A program made the translations under genes and the position numbers. Positions 54,347 to 64,000 of a stretch of 64,000 nucleotides of DNA are shown here, in pieces. Source of the DNA: Syngnathus acus (Eukaryota; Chordata; Actinopteri; Syngnathiformes; Syngnathidae). How positions within the stretch are numbered: the stretch's first letter is position 1; every line of letters begins with the position of its first letter. The notes under the pieces are model-generated. The model was not told where the DNA came from and made no database searches. It was given only the letters and a program-made list of their open reading frames with translations. The DNA lies in assembly GCF_901709675.1 (NCBI RefSeq), contig NC_051090.1, positions 6,279,842 to 6,343,841 of the forward strand, read 5' to 3'.

Positions 54347-57300
54347 CCATACTCCATAGATCAGCAGCCCTAACTCTATAGAAACACACACACACACACA
54401 CATGCAGACAGACACATACACACAAATGGGCATCTCCTTTGGTCCGAGATCAAGTTCATTTTTCAGTGGGGGCAATTAGGTAAAACAAACTCTCCAAGTC
54501 CAATTCTGCCGCTTAAATCATATTGATCACCGCATGTTAGAATGAATACTTATGAAACAGGCCAGAATACCAATTGGCTTGCCCATCAATCGCCATTCCT
54601 CTGCACTCCTCAGGTGATGTTTGCATCATCACTTAAGACAGAATTAAGTCGCTTCCTGCATCCAGTACCTTAAATGAATGATTAACTCATTCCAGATTAA
54701 GCCACTTGAAAAGGGAACCTTTTCAAAAGGCGTTTTGAGAATCGTTTAGAAAGTATTCCGCAGAAAATTGCATGACTTTGAAAAAGTGTCTTGCATTTTT
54801 TTTCCTCCCCAATCACATTCATGTATAAAATTAAAGCTGCATTAGTGCTATGGTGTCCTCTATATTAAAAGGGCTGTTTGTAATGATCACAAAATAACCT
54901 TTAAAAAATGATTAAAGATTAATTTGCGAGAGCATTAAACTGACAAGTTGGATGTCTCCTAGAAATATTTCTCCCATGTTGAGCCTCACAAGGGAGGCAA
55001 TGGTCACAGGTCCTCCCTCTACCTCCAGTCAGTTTGAAGCCTTATGTGAAACTTCACTACTGTCCTCTGCTGTTGAACAAGCAGTACTGCGGTCAGGTTT
55101 GAGTTCAAACTCCTCTTCATGAGGAACGGCTGTGAGGAGCAAGGAGATGTCCTCCATGTTGTACATATTTTTATTACCTCTTCGTCTTTGGAGTTGATGT
55201 CCACTTTCTGGGAGCTGATGGCCTTGCTGATTTGCTCGATGTTGTTTTCTCGACAGTAATCAAAGATGTTCTTATCCTCTTCTCTGAGAAAAATAGAAGA
55301 AGAAGGAGGCCCCAAGTCAAATAGCTTTCCAAGGAATTGCCCGCATGCTAAAAGTTAAACTTGCTCATTGGTGAATTTGCCGACGACTTTATCGATTAAT
55401 TGACAAATGTTAGCAAAACAACTGTGGTAAATAAATGTATTGGTTGTTCCCTCCACTTTAAAGATCATATCAAACGCACCCAGACAGATAACACAACCTC
55501 TGTCTGCCTCACGCACAGGCAACAACCACATGCCACCTCCCCTGGGAAGGCCGACGCACATCGGGTACACAAACACACGTCGTGGCACCATCCCACCTCT
55601 GATTATATCTCGGCATCTCTAATCACCTGCTGGCAATGGGGACAAGTGTGAGTGCTGGTGTGTGTGTGTGTGTGTGTGGGGGGGGCTACTGTTGTGGTAG
55701 TGGTGGGTGACATCTCATTTGGAGCTTTACGCCTTCCCCTCCCTCTTACTCATGCTGGCCATTCAAATTAATTGAATTTAGTGCTCTATTGTGTGACAGA
55801 CAGCCCACGCACCCGCCGCTGTATGGCTGCTGGATCCCCAAGGCCAAAACCTTGCCAGCCCCCCACTACCATCCCCAACACCCTTTTCTGTGCTTGACCC
55901 ACCTCGAGCGATGCAACACAGCAGCTACAAAACGTCCTGAAAACTTATTTGCACCCGGGAGCAAAGTTTGCTTTAGTTACTGATCACTTATTTAAAATAA
56001 AATTTGGATTGACATTTGACTGCCCACAATTTAGTCGTTTTTGTGAAGCTATTTTATTTTATCAACATGTTCTCTCCTCTTACCCCCACCCCCCCCTTCC
56101 TCGGCTCCCTGCCCATCAGCCTATGATGAATCATGAATAACTCATTACACTTTTATCACCGCAACGTTTTGTATGAGCTCATGCATTTGCATACTCCTGA
56201 TTACCACCGCAATGTATATTCATGATTTTCCCGCTCAGACACGCCCACTGCCTTCCTTTTCCCGACGTTCACGGTGACCCCCGGTTGCTTCTGACGTGTG
56301 GCCGCCATCCGTCTCCCACGGCAACTAATCAATAGGCCAGCTCATCTGTCTTTTGTCGATGATCAAACAGGGACGCTTATATTGTGCACTTTACTGCCAA
56401 AGATAAAATAAGGTTTTTATATATTGCAAAACATCTGTATGGTGTGTTCCTGTAATCTACGCTGTGTTGGTAGACGGCACACAGAACAAACAAATGATTA
56501 ATGCGGCTCCTGTAAGCGGTGTGACATCGACGCCGCAGCAATGCATGCTGGGAAGGTCGCCAGCTACCCTGTCATCAAAAAAAGCTGCTCATGTCCGCCG
56601 TGTGTGTGTATGCGTGTGTGTGACCAGTCCGATGTACTAGAAGATATGTCCTTCATCCATCAGACCAAACTGGCCACAGTGGTGGAGCACACACGCACAC
56701 GCAATAAAGAAGCAATGAGAAGAGAAATAACTCAGCGCCTGCTTCCGTCAGAGGGTCCGGGCAACAAAGCTCCTTGTGTTGATCAGCATGTTTTGTCGAG
56801 GGGATTACAAAACATGGCGCTCCTCAATCACACACTGATCAGCTCAGTAACGTGGGTGGTATTGCAAATCAATGGCGCTTTTATCAATACCCACAAACGT
56901 ACATCTTGAGAGTGGGGGGGATCAATGCAATTAACTCTGACAGGTGTGTAGCTGTTGAATATTGAAGGGTGTGTGGTTTTTTTGTGTTTGTGTTCAAAGA
57001 TGAAATTGGAATGCAGCAGAGCAGTCAATGTGACAGTTCCGGCAAGTTCTGCATGGATTCGAGTGCAAATGTGTGTACGTTTGGGCACGAGGGGGCATGG
57101 AGGGGGTTGTGCCTCTGCTGTGCCCACCACATCTTCACCCGGCCCCTTCCTTCAATGCTAACATAATTAAAAAGGTAAGACACCGGCCGACGTCTCCAAA
57201 GACTGTGCATACTAATTATAAAGCGTGAAAACCTGCAGGATTCTAACATCTCATTTCAATTGGCAAAAGAGCTCCTTTTTTTTTTCATTTGGAAGGAAGA

Positions 57301-60023
57301 TGAGGTCTTTAAGCTTCAGTAAGTCTGCCAGGCATGAGGAAATGGGAGAAAATATCCCATTAACATAAATCAGGAGTGTATGTTCCGCTCTGTTGAATGT
57401 AATTAAACAGAGCCAAGCTAAGGAGCAGGGCGACGTGAGCAACGTCACAATCCTCCTGACTTTTTACTTTCTTTTGTCAAAGAACAGAAGCTTTCAGAAA
57501 GCGTTTTTGTGGATTTGTAATTCTACTACCTGATCGTTTCCTCTTGGTACAAAGAGCTGACCGCTGCTCCACCGAAGCCCATTCTCTTCTCTGCTCCTCG
57601 GCTCTCCTGTCAGGCACAGTTCAGGGAAAATTTGGTTCAGTAAAGGTGCAGGTATTGTGCATAAAAAAAAAACGTGAAATAAAATCAGGCACATGTATGA
57701 GGAGTGTACAAAGGTTGTAATCCAACAGTTTGGCCTTGAGGAGCTCTGTGCCCACCACATTCAATTTAAATGGAATTTCTCATTAAATTGGTTTTTTCCT
57801 GGCCTATTCTTCACTGGCTAAACTTGGCTTACAAAGAAGCCTACACAAATCAGATTTTATAAAAATGAAAAAAAAAAAGGGGGGGGAGAAACATGACAAG
57901 GGAAAGGATGGCGTATGCACTTTTGGGACAAACTAATCCACTTGTGAAACTGAATATTCGCTGCTTTCCTGCAGTATAATCTAATATCAAACCAGTAGCT
58001 CCTCAACAATTGAAGCGGGAACAAAGGTCGACTTCTGGCTATTATTCTCGGCCTTGTATCTCTGTCTATACACTCCTTATTTAACGGCGCTTCCAAAATA
58101 ATGGCCATGCCGCCGTAATACAATCAGCCTCTTTTCAAGTTGGTGCGTTTGCAGGCGGCGCTCTCGACTGCCTCGCTGGCATTGTGTGGTGATGGGCCAC
58201 AGTCGGCAATTATTCCCTCTCGCTCTCCCCGCCGAGGAGAAAAGAACGTGTCGAGCGCGGTCGTGTGACGTCATTAAAGTGACATAAATAAGGAAGAAGA
58301 GCAAACAATGAGTGGAGGGTTAAAGAGGAGGGCAGAGGTTTTGTACATGGAGGGAACAAAAAAGGAGAACCAGTGATAAACAGACACTGTGCACAAGGTC
58401 AGGAAGGGCTTTTAAGGAATAAACAATTATCTTCCCAAAGGCATCCTTGTGAGGACTCCTTTGCTATTATTCCCCACAATATACAACACTGAGGTCCCAC
58501 TCGACTGCCGTTGGGTACTTCACAGTACAATTGACAATAGGCCTGGGGCCTTTTGTTATTTTCTTCCTGACTCATTTATTTCTACATGAGCAGTGTTCCA
58601 AAGGGACGCTCATGGTGCCATGTTATTGCTGTGACTGAAGATGTCTGCAGTTGCCCCCCCAACTGTCTCTCGGTGGCAACACAAGTGCATCGACGGTCTC
58701 GGAGGTGTCACAAGAAAATCAGACATGGTCTATGATAACTTATAATAGATTAAAAAACTAAAGTGAAGGTGGTCTGTTTTTTTCCCCCCATGAGCCTCAA
58801 TGCAACGAGACTGACCTCTAATGGCAAGAAGACTGAACTACACCCCAGACTGGTCACCAGTCAATCAAAGGATACATAGCTTGTTCAAACTTGCACGAGC
58901 TCTAAGTGGGAATAGAACACTTGTTGACTGCACTGACTACCTATATTATCAGTGACTGTTTGATTTATTAGATGTCACCCCTTTCAATTTGTGAAGTCCA
59001 CTTGACTCACCCATATTTGATTTAAACAATTTCCCTTTAAGTCCAAATGGTGTCCCGGTTGATAAGATTTGACAGCATTTTATGTTGATGCGGTCAGGAA
59101 TCTAAGCTATGTTTATTTATGATATTACTTTTTCTATTGGAAATAATTTCCAAGACTGATTGGATTATATCTGCAGTTTGGATAAAATGAATTGAAATAA
59201 CCCTGAATCCTAAATTGGAACAAAAAGCAAGGATCTTTAGAGTGTGTGTAATTTAATTAGTGGTTATTATTATTACCCTCCGACTGCCTTCAGGGTCTAA
59301 AGCGTTGACACAGGAAATATATTCTTGCATTGCCTGCTCCGGCTCCATATCCCCAAGTTGTTTCCAGGCTTGCCTGAAAACGAAAACGTTCACATTGTCA
59401 TCATTGATCATTATGATTTATCATTTATGCTCATGAAGTAGCAAATAAAATACTAACAAAATGCCACATGGGCAAGGAATTAGGTGACAATGGTTGGAGG
59501 ATGAAGAAACAGAACCAAAACCAAGTGTGTTTGGACTGAGGGATTGTGTAGAAGGGAGCAACATACCATTTCCTCTGTCCTTCGAAGTCGAAGAAACCTG
59601 GTTTTTGTGTATTGCATTTTCCCACTTTGACCTAAAACAACATTTATATTGATCACCTGCCAAAATAATGAGTGATAATCCAGTGTTTGGTTCATGCATG
59701 CTGCTATTGAGTGATGGCTACGGGTCACAGAAGCCTGTACTCACCTGTTTGTACCGCGCATAGAGATACAGTAGCTGGTCTCTGCTGGCCGTTTGGACCA
59801 GACCACCAACACGATCGGCAGCAGACTCGAACTCCTGTACTAGTTCAGCACCCTCCAGGCGGTCTCCAGCCTCCACAGCACCGTAGTCAAATTTACCCAA
59901 ACCCAAGTCCGAGTCCGAATCCGAACCCGCTCCACCGAGAGGCTCTCCAGTGTCAGGCCGGGCTGGGTCGGTACCTGAACCCGTCGCAGTGTCCGGAGAG
60001 GATGACGGTGACCTGGAAGCCAT
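44376..60023 (-). CDS. acbd6: ACBD6, acyl-CoA-binding domain protein 6 (eight coding exons, complete)
   Basis: ACBD6 binds long-chain acyl-CoA and supports lipid acylation, including protein N-myristoylation, in cytosol and nucleus. Exons on the minus strand, 5' to 3': 60023-59745, 59631-59567, 59373-59277, 57606-57530, 55283-55178, 54006-53917, 45584-45554, 44530-44376; 900 bp, 299 aa (human 282). Seen: an acidic Ser/Asp-rich N-terminus; an ACB domain (about 66-147) with YLYARYKQVKVGKCN, FFDFEGQRKW and QAMQEYISCVNALDP; a linker with MGFGGAAVSSLYQEETIREEDKNIFDYCRENN; then two ankyrin repeats, GRALLHWACDRGHKELVSFLL and DNEGQTALHYASACEFGDIVELLL, and the end RQYTAPKG. The start ATG at 60023 is the only in-frame one before the domain. 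A possible poly(A) signal, ATTAAA on the minus strand, is at 43981-43976. Confidence 0.96.
45554..45584 (-). CDS. acbd6: ACBD6 exon 7, 31-nt micro-exon
   Basis: Only 31 nt (DNEGQTALHY plus one base), between acceptor ctttcacag and donor TATG|gtaaga. It supplies the loop and first helix of the second ankyrin repeat. Skipping it would shift the frame (31 is not a multiple of 3). It lies next to an 8.3-kb intron, so its recognition probably needs extra splicing signals (inference). Confidence 0.92.
45585..53916. other. ACBD6 intron 6 (8.3 kb, largest intron in the window)
   Basis: No exon-like signal on either strand. AT-rich stretches alternate with balanced blocks: about 46180-46330, 46900-47220, 48540-48730, 50760-51000. 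Simple runs occur near 47820 (TA), 48920 (C) and 50240 (C). No mobile element with clear ends was seen. Distal regulatory elements for LHX4 could be here (inference). Confidence 0.5.
53917..55283 (-). CDS. acbd6: ACBD6 exons 5 and 6: linker helix and first ankyrin repeat
   Basis: Exon 5 (55283-55178) encodes EEDKNIFDYCRENNIEQISK and the start of the ankyrin region (VDINSKDEE). Exon 6 (54006-53917), 30 codons, encodes one ankyrin unit, GRALLHWACDRGHKELVSFL. The join of 5 to 6 is phase 0. Confidence 0.93.
54308..54340. repeat. (TG)n microsatellite with a nearby CA run
   Basis: 33 bp of TG in ACBD6 intron 5, with a (CA)n stretch at about 54385-54402. The two are complementary, so could pair as a hairpin stem in a transcript. 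Confidence 0.9.
55284..57529. other. ACBD6 intron 4
   Basis: 2.2 kb with no coding sequence. It contains a GT/G run near 55660-55685 and a block at about 56130-56345 with an octamer ATTTGCAT (56185-56192) and several ATTA-type strings. Confidence 0.5.
57607..59276. other. ACBD6 intron 3
   Basis: 1.7 kb, no exon. It holds a perfect CRE (TGACGTCA, 58266-58273) in a balanced block at about 58130-58310. At about 58830-58950 there is a relic resembling a common fish SINE/LINE 3' region (agactggtcaccagtcaatc). Confidence 0.45.
59277..60023 (-). CDS. acbd6: ACBD6 exons 1-3: acyl-CoA-binding domain
   Basis: Exon 1 (60023-59745, 93 codons) encodes the acidic leader and the first helices with QTASRDQLLYLYARYKQ. 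Exon 2 (59631-59567) encodes VKVGKCNTQKPGFFDFEGQRKW. Exon 3 (59373-59277) encodes QAWKQLGDMEPEQAMQEYIS. The Tyr, Lys and Trp residues that contact the acyl-CoA head group in the family are in place. Confidence 0.94.
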
Positions 60024-61576
60024 TGTTTTTCTTGGTGTTAGCGAACCGTTACCGACGACGTGCGGCTTAGAAATGTGGGAGAATTGTAAAATGATGAAGC
60101 AAAGTAGCGATCCGGAGGATGTTTGTGGAATGTACGATCAGCTCTCTTGTTTAATAACTGTTAGAATTAGGAATGTTGACAGTCGGACTGATTTCCGCGT
60201 TCGGTCCGCTATAGGTACGTTTAACTAACGGCACTGACTAGAACAGAGAGTGGTTAAAAAGGTTCCGCCCTCACTTTTGCTCTGTTGTTAATGTACGATT
60301 TTGTGTTGTCACTTCAACACGAAAAATAAAATAACTATATGCGCATGCATGTGTTCCTAATATTAGCTTGCAAAACTATTAATTATGATATCGTGTCAGT
60401 CGTGCCAACTACGACAACCTTCCAGTAGGGAAGTGCCATACCCAAGATGTCCGCTAGATGCTGCTATTGATTCAACGATGGTCTGCCCCTTCACCCACAT
60501 CACTTGTTTTGAACTCGTGACCATTCAAAAACTATTGGACATGTAAGAAAGCCAGTTGATAGTTATTGTTTTAATATACCCGAGACCAATTTGAGTGGAG
60601 AATGCAATTATTCACTGGGATCACCATAGCTTGTGTTGTATAAACACAAAACGTTTGTGACGGGATAATCATTGTTTCAGGATTTTTGCTTTATTGGGTA
60701 ATGTGAGATTTTTCTCATGCAAAATAGGTCTCTTGATTTCCTAAGTGTTGGGAAAGTTCACTTGCATTTCTGTTTTAAAAAATATAGTACAAATCTGTAC
60801 CAATGGAATCGCTTTCAATTACAAAATGTTTGGTGACCCCTTCCCTTACGAATGTCAAATCCAAATGTTTGTTTAATGTCTTATTAGCCAGAGTTGCTAG
60901 GCAGAATAAATGATTTTCAATCATAACCGCCCAATTGGCCAATCAAAAAAATACATATTGTTGACCACGCCCACCAAACTGGGATAACGGCGCAGAAAAC
61001 CGGAAGTCATACTCCTAGAAATTACAGTACAGTAATCTAAAAAATAATGTAATAAAAAAAAAATATATATATATTAAACGTTGTCAGACAAGTTGATACC
61101 CGTAAACGTTCTCAAAGGACAACAACTTGTGTTAGCGGATACGGTGCAACAGACGGAAGTAGCAGCGAGAGGTCCCAAACAGTGGCAGCTGACAGCTCTC
61201 GCTCTGTGACGCAAATACGTCACTGATGGCGGACAGCGCACTAGCCCATAAACACACAACACTCGCCGAGGGACGGAGCAAAGTCACCGAGAGCCATTCT
61301 CGCAAGCCAATTGACCCAACTCCTGCGGGACTGAACGCGAACCTAACTGGGTGAGACCGGTAGCAGTCGTACAGTAGTTTAGTAGCATGTGGGACGGGAC
61401 GGGACCGGACCGGCGAGCAGAAGTGGAGTGAAGCGGGCCGCCTCGGGCTGACGTGCTCCCCGCATGTTGAGCCAGCAAGTTGACGGACATAAAAGTGGCG
61501 TCGAGGCGGAGGAGAAGAAGAAGAAGAGCCGGGCTCGGATTTAATATCACTTCGCGGAATCTTCATTCCTGCAACT
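60024..61576. promoter_or_regulatory. ACBD6-XPR1 divergent intergenic region
   Basis: The two start codons are head to head with 1553 bp between them. The ACBD6 side is short and CpG-containing (60000-60220). The XPR1 side is GC-rich from about 61140 to 61560, with an ETS-like CCGGAAGT at 61000-61007 and a CCAAT box near 60940. The centre (60300-60930) is AT-rich, which suggests two separate promoters rather than one shared core. Confidence 0.5.
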
Positions 61577-61645
61577 ATGAAATTCGCCGAGCACCTTTCG
61601 TCCCACATCACTCCAGAGTGGAGAAAACAGTACCTTCAATATGAG
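61577..61645 (+). CDS. xpr1: XPR1, coding exon 1 (rest outside window)
   Basis: XPR1 is the inositol-pyrophosphate-sensing phosphate exporter of the plasma membrane and endomembranes. In mammals it is also the receptor for some gammaretroviruses. The exon encodes 23 residues, [20 protein letters not shown] plus QYE, then a donor GAG|gtaacg. This is the very N-terminus of the SPX domain, which binds inositol pyrophosphates. Lysines near the N-terminus fit the SPX pattern. The ATG context is caactATGA (61577). No match to the second exon (…FKDMLY…) was found before the window ends, so intron 1 exceeds 2.3 kb. Confidence 0.93.
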
Positions 61646-64000
61646 GTAACGTTGATATATTTTTTTGAGACGTATATTTTGTTGACATATCAATTTGGGG
61701 CTCTCAAAACACGATATTTATGTCTATTTTTGTTGAATAAGCAGTTGTCAACAGAAATAAGTCATTCTCCCCCTATAAGTAATAAAGATAACTCCTTAAT
61801 GAAAAGGTTACTTATCATTTGGCTTTATTGCTGTTGGTTTACAGCATTCGTTAATTTAATAACTTTAACAGCTGAATTAACCACCAACAACTAATGGTCT
61901 TTACTTAAATGATTTATAGGTTTGCACTGTGCACTATGAATAATTAATCTTATCTTTTTGTGTTTTCTAAAATATGAACTATTGTTTGAAATATGATTAA
62001 AATGTACTTTTATTCCCCTCTTATTTTCCTTTGTTTTAGCCCAATAGTCATTTATACTTTTTCCTCCCTGAAGACAAAATATTTGTCAAGAATTGTGGAT
62101 ATTGTTTTTTTTAAATCCACACACCCGCTTCCCTTTGTTTGTACTGAGCAATATTGAGAGATCCAGATTTATTCAAAGGGTGTTGCAGTGACTATAAAGC
62201 TTCTGTCTGGTGCTGATATGTGATGTTTTCACACATGGTCTTTGTTATATGTTATATTTTTATTAAGGCATATTTTGTCATGTGCACGCTGCTTCTTGCC
62301 AGTTGTTTATTTGGAGCTTTGGTGCAAACGTGCAGTGACAGCACCATTCCATTTAACCGTATGAATTATAGACAAAGACCCTGCTCACCTCTGTCCGCCT
62401 CAGTGGCCAAGAGGAAAAACCTTTTTGCACTTGTTTTATTTTGGAAACACCACCCTATCATTGAGTTGCATAGTTGTTAAAGGTTGATAGATGTATCCGT
62501 GTCTTCATGTGGATGTTGTATAGTGATGGGACAAAAGCATGTTTTGGCGACAGGTGTGAAGATGCTTTATGTGTTGAACACACTGGGATAAAAAAAAAAA
62601 AACTATATTAGTGTGGCTATAGTATTTACAATTTTTATTTGTGATATCTTGTAGTCTATATCGTGAATCAAGGGACAAATGTATGTTCATGCAGCCATTT
62701 TACACCTACGCTCTCCATCTTGTCACTCTCATGAGATTGATCGTGATGGACAAATGTACTTTTCTTTTTGTCATTTTCCTTTAGTTATAAATCTTGTACA
62801 TTACACCCTTCATATTACTTATGATGAATGACGTTTATAATATAAGCATAAAATCAGCGATCCATCCAATTAGGACTCAGAACTTTGTGCATATGTGTTC
62901 TAGATATCATGTTCAGTATGACAAGCAGTTGTTGATTTATGTGTAAAAAAAAAAAAAGTGTCTGGCTTTTGCATTCGTCCATGGATTAGCCTGCACCACC
63001 TCAAAATTTATTTAACATTATATGACAATACAGTATAAATAAGCAATCCATCAGCTTCCATGCCGGATACAAGCAATGCAACAAGTCTAAACAGTGTGTA
63101 TGCCTCACTCCAAAATGTGTCATTGTGCTCATGCTCTGCAGTCCACATGCTTATGCCTATGCAGTGACACATTATTCCAGCTGCACGAGTCATTTTACCC
63201 GTAACTCTAGTTCCTGCTTTTAAATCAGCAATGCCAGAGTCAGCCCTTTGTGTGAAAGCATCTTTCTGCATCGACACGGAGTGATTGAAAGTCAGTTTTA
63301 ATGTCTTCCTTTAGTGTCAGTTGGATGAATTAACCTGTGACCCAGTTTTCAATCTCCTCCTCACTATTGTGTCTATTCAGACAGTCTATGGTGAAGATAA
63401 GAAGGCTGCAGTAAAGTGACTGTTCCAGGAAATTTCACAGTTTTAAGTTAGCACGGCACTGGATCTGAGCGCAAATGCATTGACAAGTCTATTGAGTGAT
63501 GGCCTAATTAGGTGTGAGCTCTATCCTGAGGGATTTTAGGTATATGCGAAAATCTTGTTTGGTATGGAGGGTGTGCACACAAAGGCCACTCTGGCGTAAC
63601 AGAAATGCAGATGTGAAGTCAATAACCTTCAGTTCTTGGCTATAATCCAAAACGGTGACTGGAATTACAATATCCATAAATTGGACACCTCATTTGGTAC
63701 AAAAAAGGATATTCGGTACTTGCAAGTTTTACTAAATGAGTCGTTTGGCCAATTCTTTTGGCTTTAAATTGGGAGAAATAAATTAAGTTAGAAAACTTCA
63801 CAACAAGAAGAAGTTTGGTATATCATGAACAAGTCTTCCAAAAAGAGGCCAAGTGCATGCTTCAGGCTGTTTATTGCCGTTTTTCCAGGTTGTGTATTTA
63901 AAAATAAGCACATCATTTTGCCTTAGGAAAGTTCGCAAAATTAATCCTAGCACACAATGCAAAATAGGCTTATGAATAGCATCAGTGTTGCGATGTATAA
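61646..64000. other. XPR1 intron 1 (partial)
   Basis: AT-rich, low in repeats, with an A-run near 62590 and 62945. No exon, RNA gene or mobile element was recognised. Confidence 0.5.

Noticed and set aside
61577-61894. 105-codon frame from the XPR1 ATG
   Set aside because: After residue 23 it reads through the intron (low-complexity, no match to SPX domain); the donor GAG|gtaacg is the true boundary.

Overview
The window is nuclear DNA from a vertebrate, almost certainly a ray-finned (teleost) fish. The genes are multi-exon with GT/AG introns and vertebrate protein families. There are long uninterrupted microsatellites (GT, GATA, TTTC, GGAT) and relics of interspersed repeats of the kind common in fish. 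Gene order and orientation are CEP350(+) - QSOX1(+) - LHX4(+) - ACBD6(-) - XPR1(+), the same as I know for human chromosome 1q25, but compressed into about 64 kb. That compression also points to a compact teleost genome. The species cannot be named from the sequence.

Layout. 125-4970 holds the last eleven coding exons of CEP350, a centrosomal CAP-Gly protein whose 5' part lies outside the window, followed by a 3' UTR to about 6.64 kb. 8487-25712 is a complete QSOX1 in 13 coding exons (802 codons from the first ATG), a secretory-pathway sulfhydryl oxidase. 31692-37572 is a complete LHX4 in six coding exons (389 codons), a LIM-homeodomain transcription factor, with a 3' UTR to about 39.9 kb. 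60023 down to 44376 is a complete ACBD6 in eight coding exons (299 codons) on the minus strand, an acyl-CoA-binding ankyrin protein. 61577-61645 is coding exon 1 of XPR1, a phosphate exporter; the rest lies beyond the right edge. For every gene the exon phases join without a frame break.

The genes do not form a pathway. They are neighbours kept together through vertebrate evolution. A plausible reason, which is inference, is that the large QSOX1 and ACBD6 introns and the gaps flanking LHX4 carry regulatory DNA for LHX4. Several blocks there look less AT-rich and less repetitive than their surroundings and carry TAATTA-like or octamer motifs.

Noncoding DNA is mostly AT-rich intron and intergenic sequence with simple repeats. 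Notable items are a 66-bp GC-AG intron in QSOX1, a 47-bp near-perfect palindrome at 40541-40587 just upstream of an unrecognised gene-like unit (about 40.64-41.18 kb), a 91-bp tandem duplication in QSOX1 intron 4, a 906-bp element with terminal inverted repeats in LHX4 intron 2, and a possible alternative LHX4 start. I found no CRISPR array, rRNA or tRNA. I saw no clear case for an unknown biological system; the unit near 40.7 kb is the best candidate for something undescribed.
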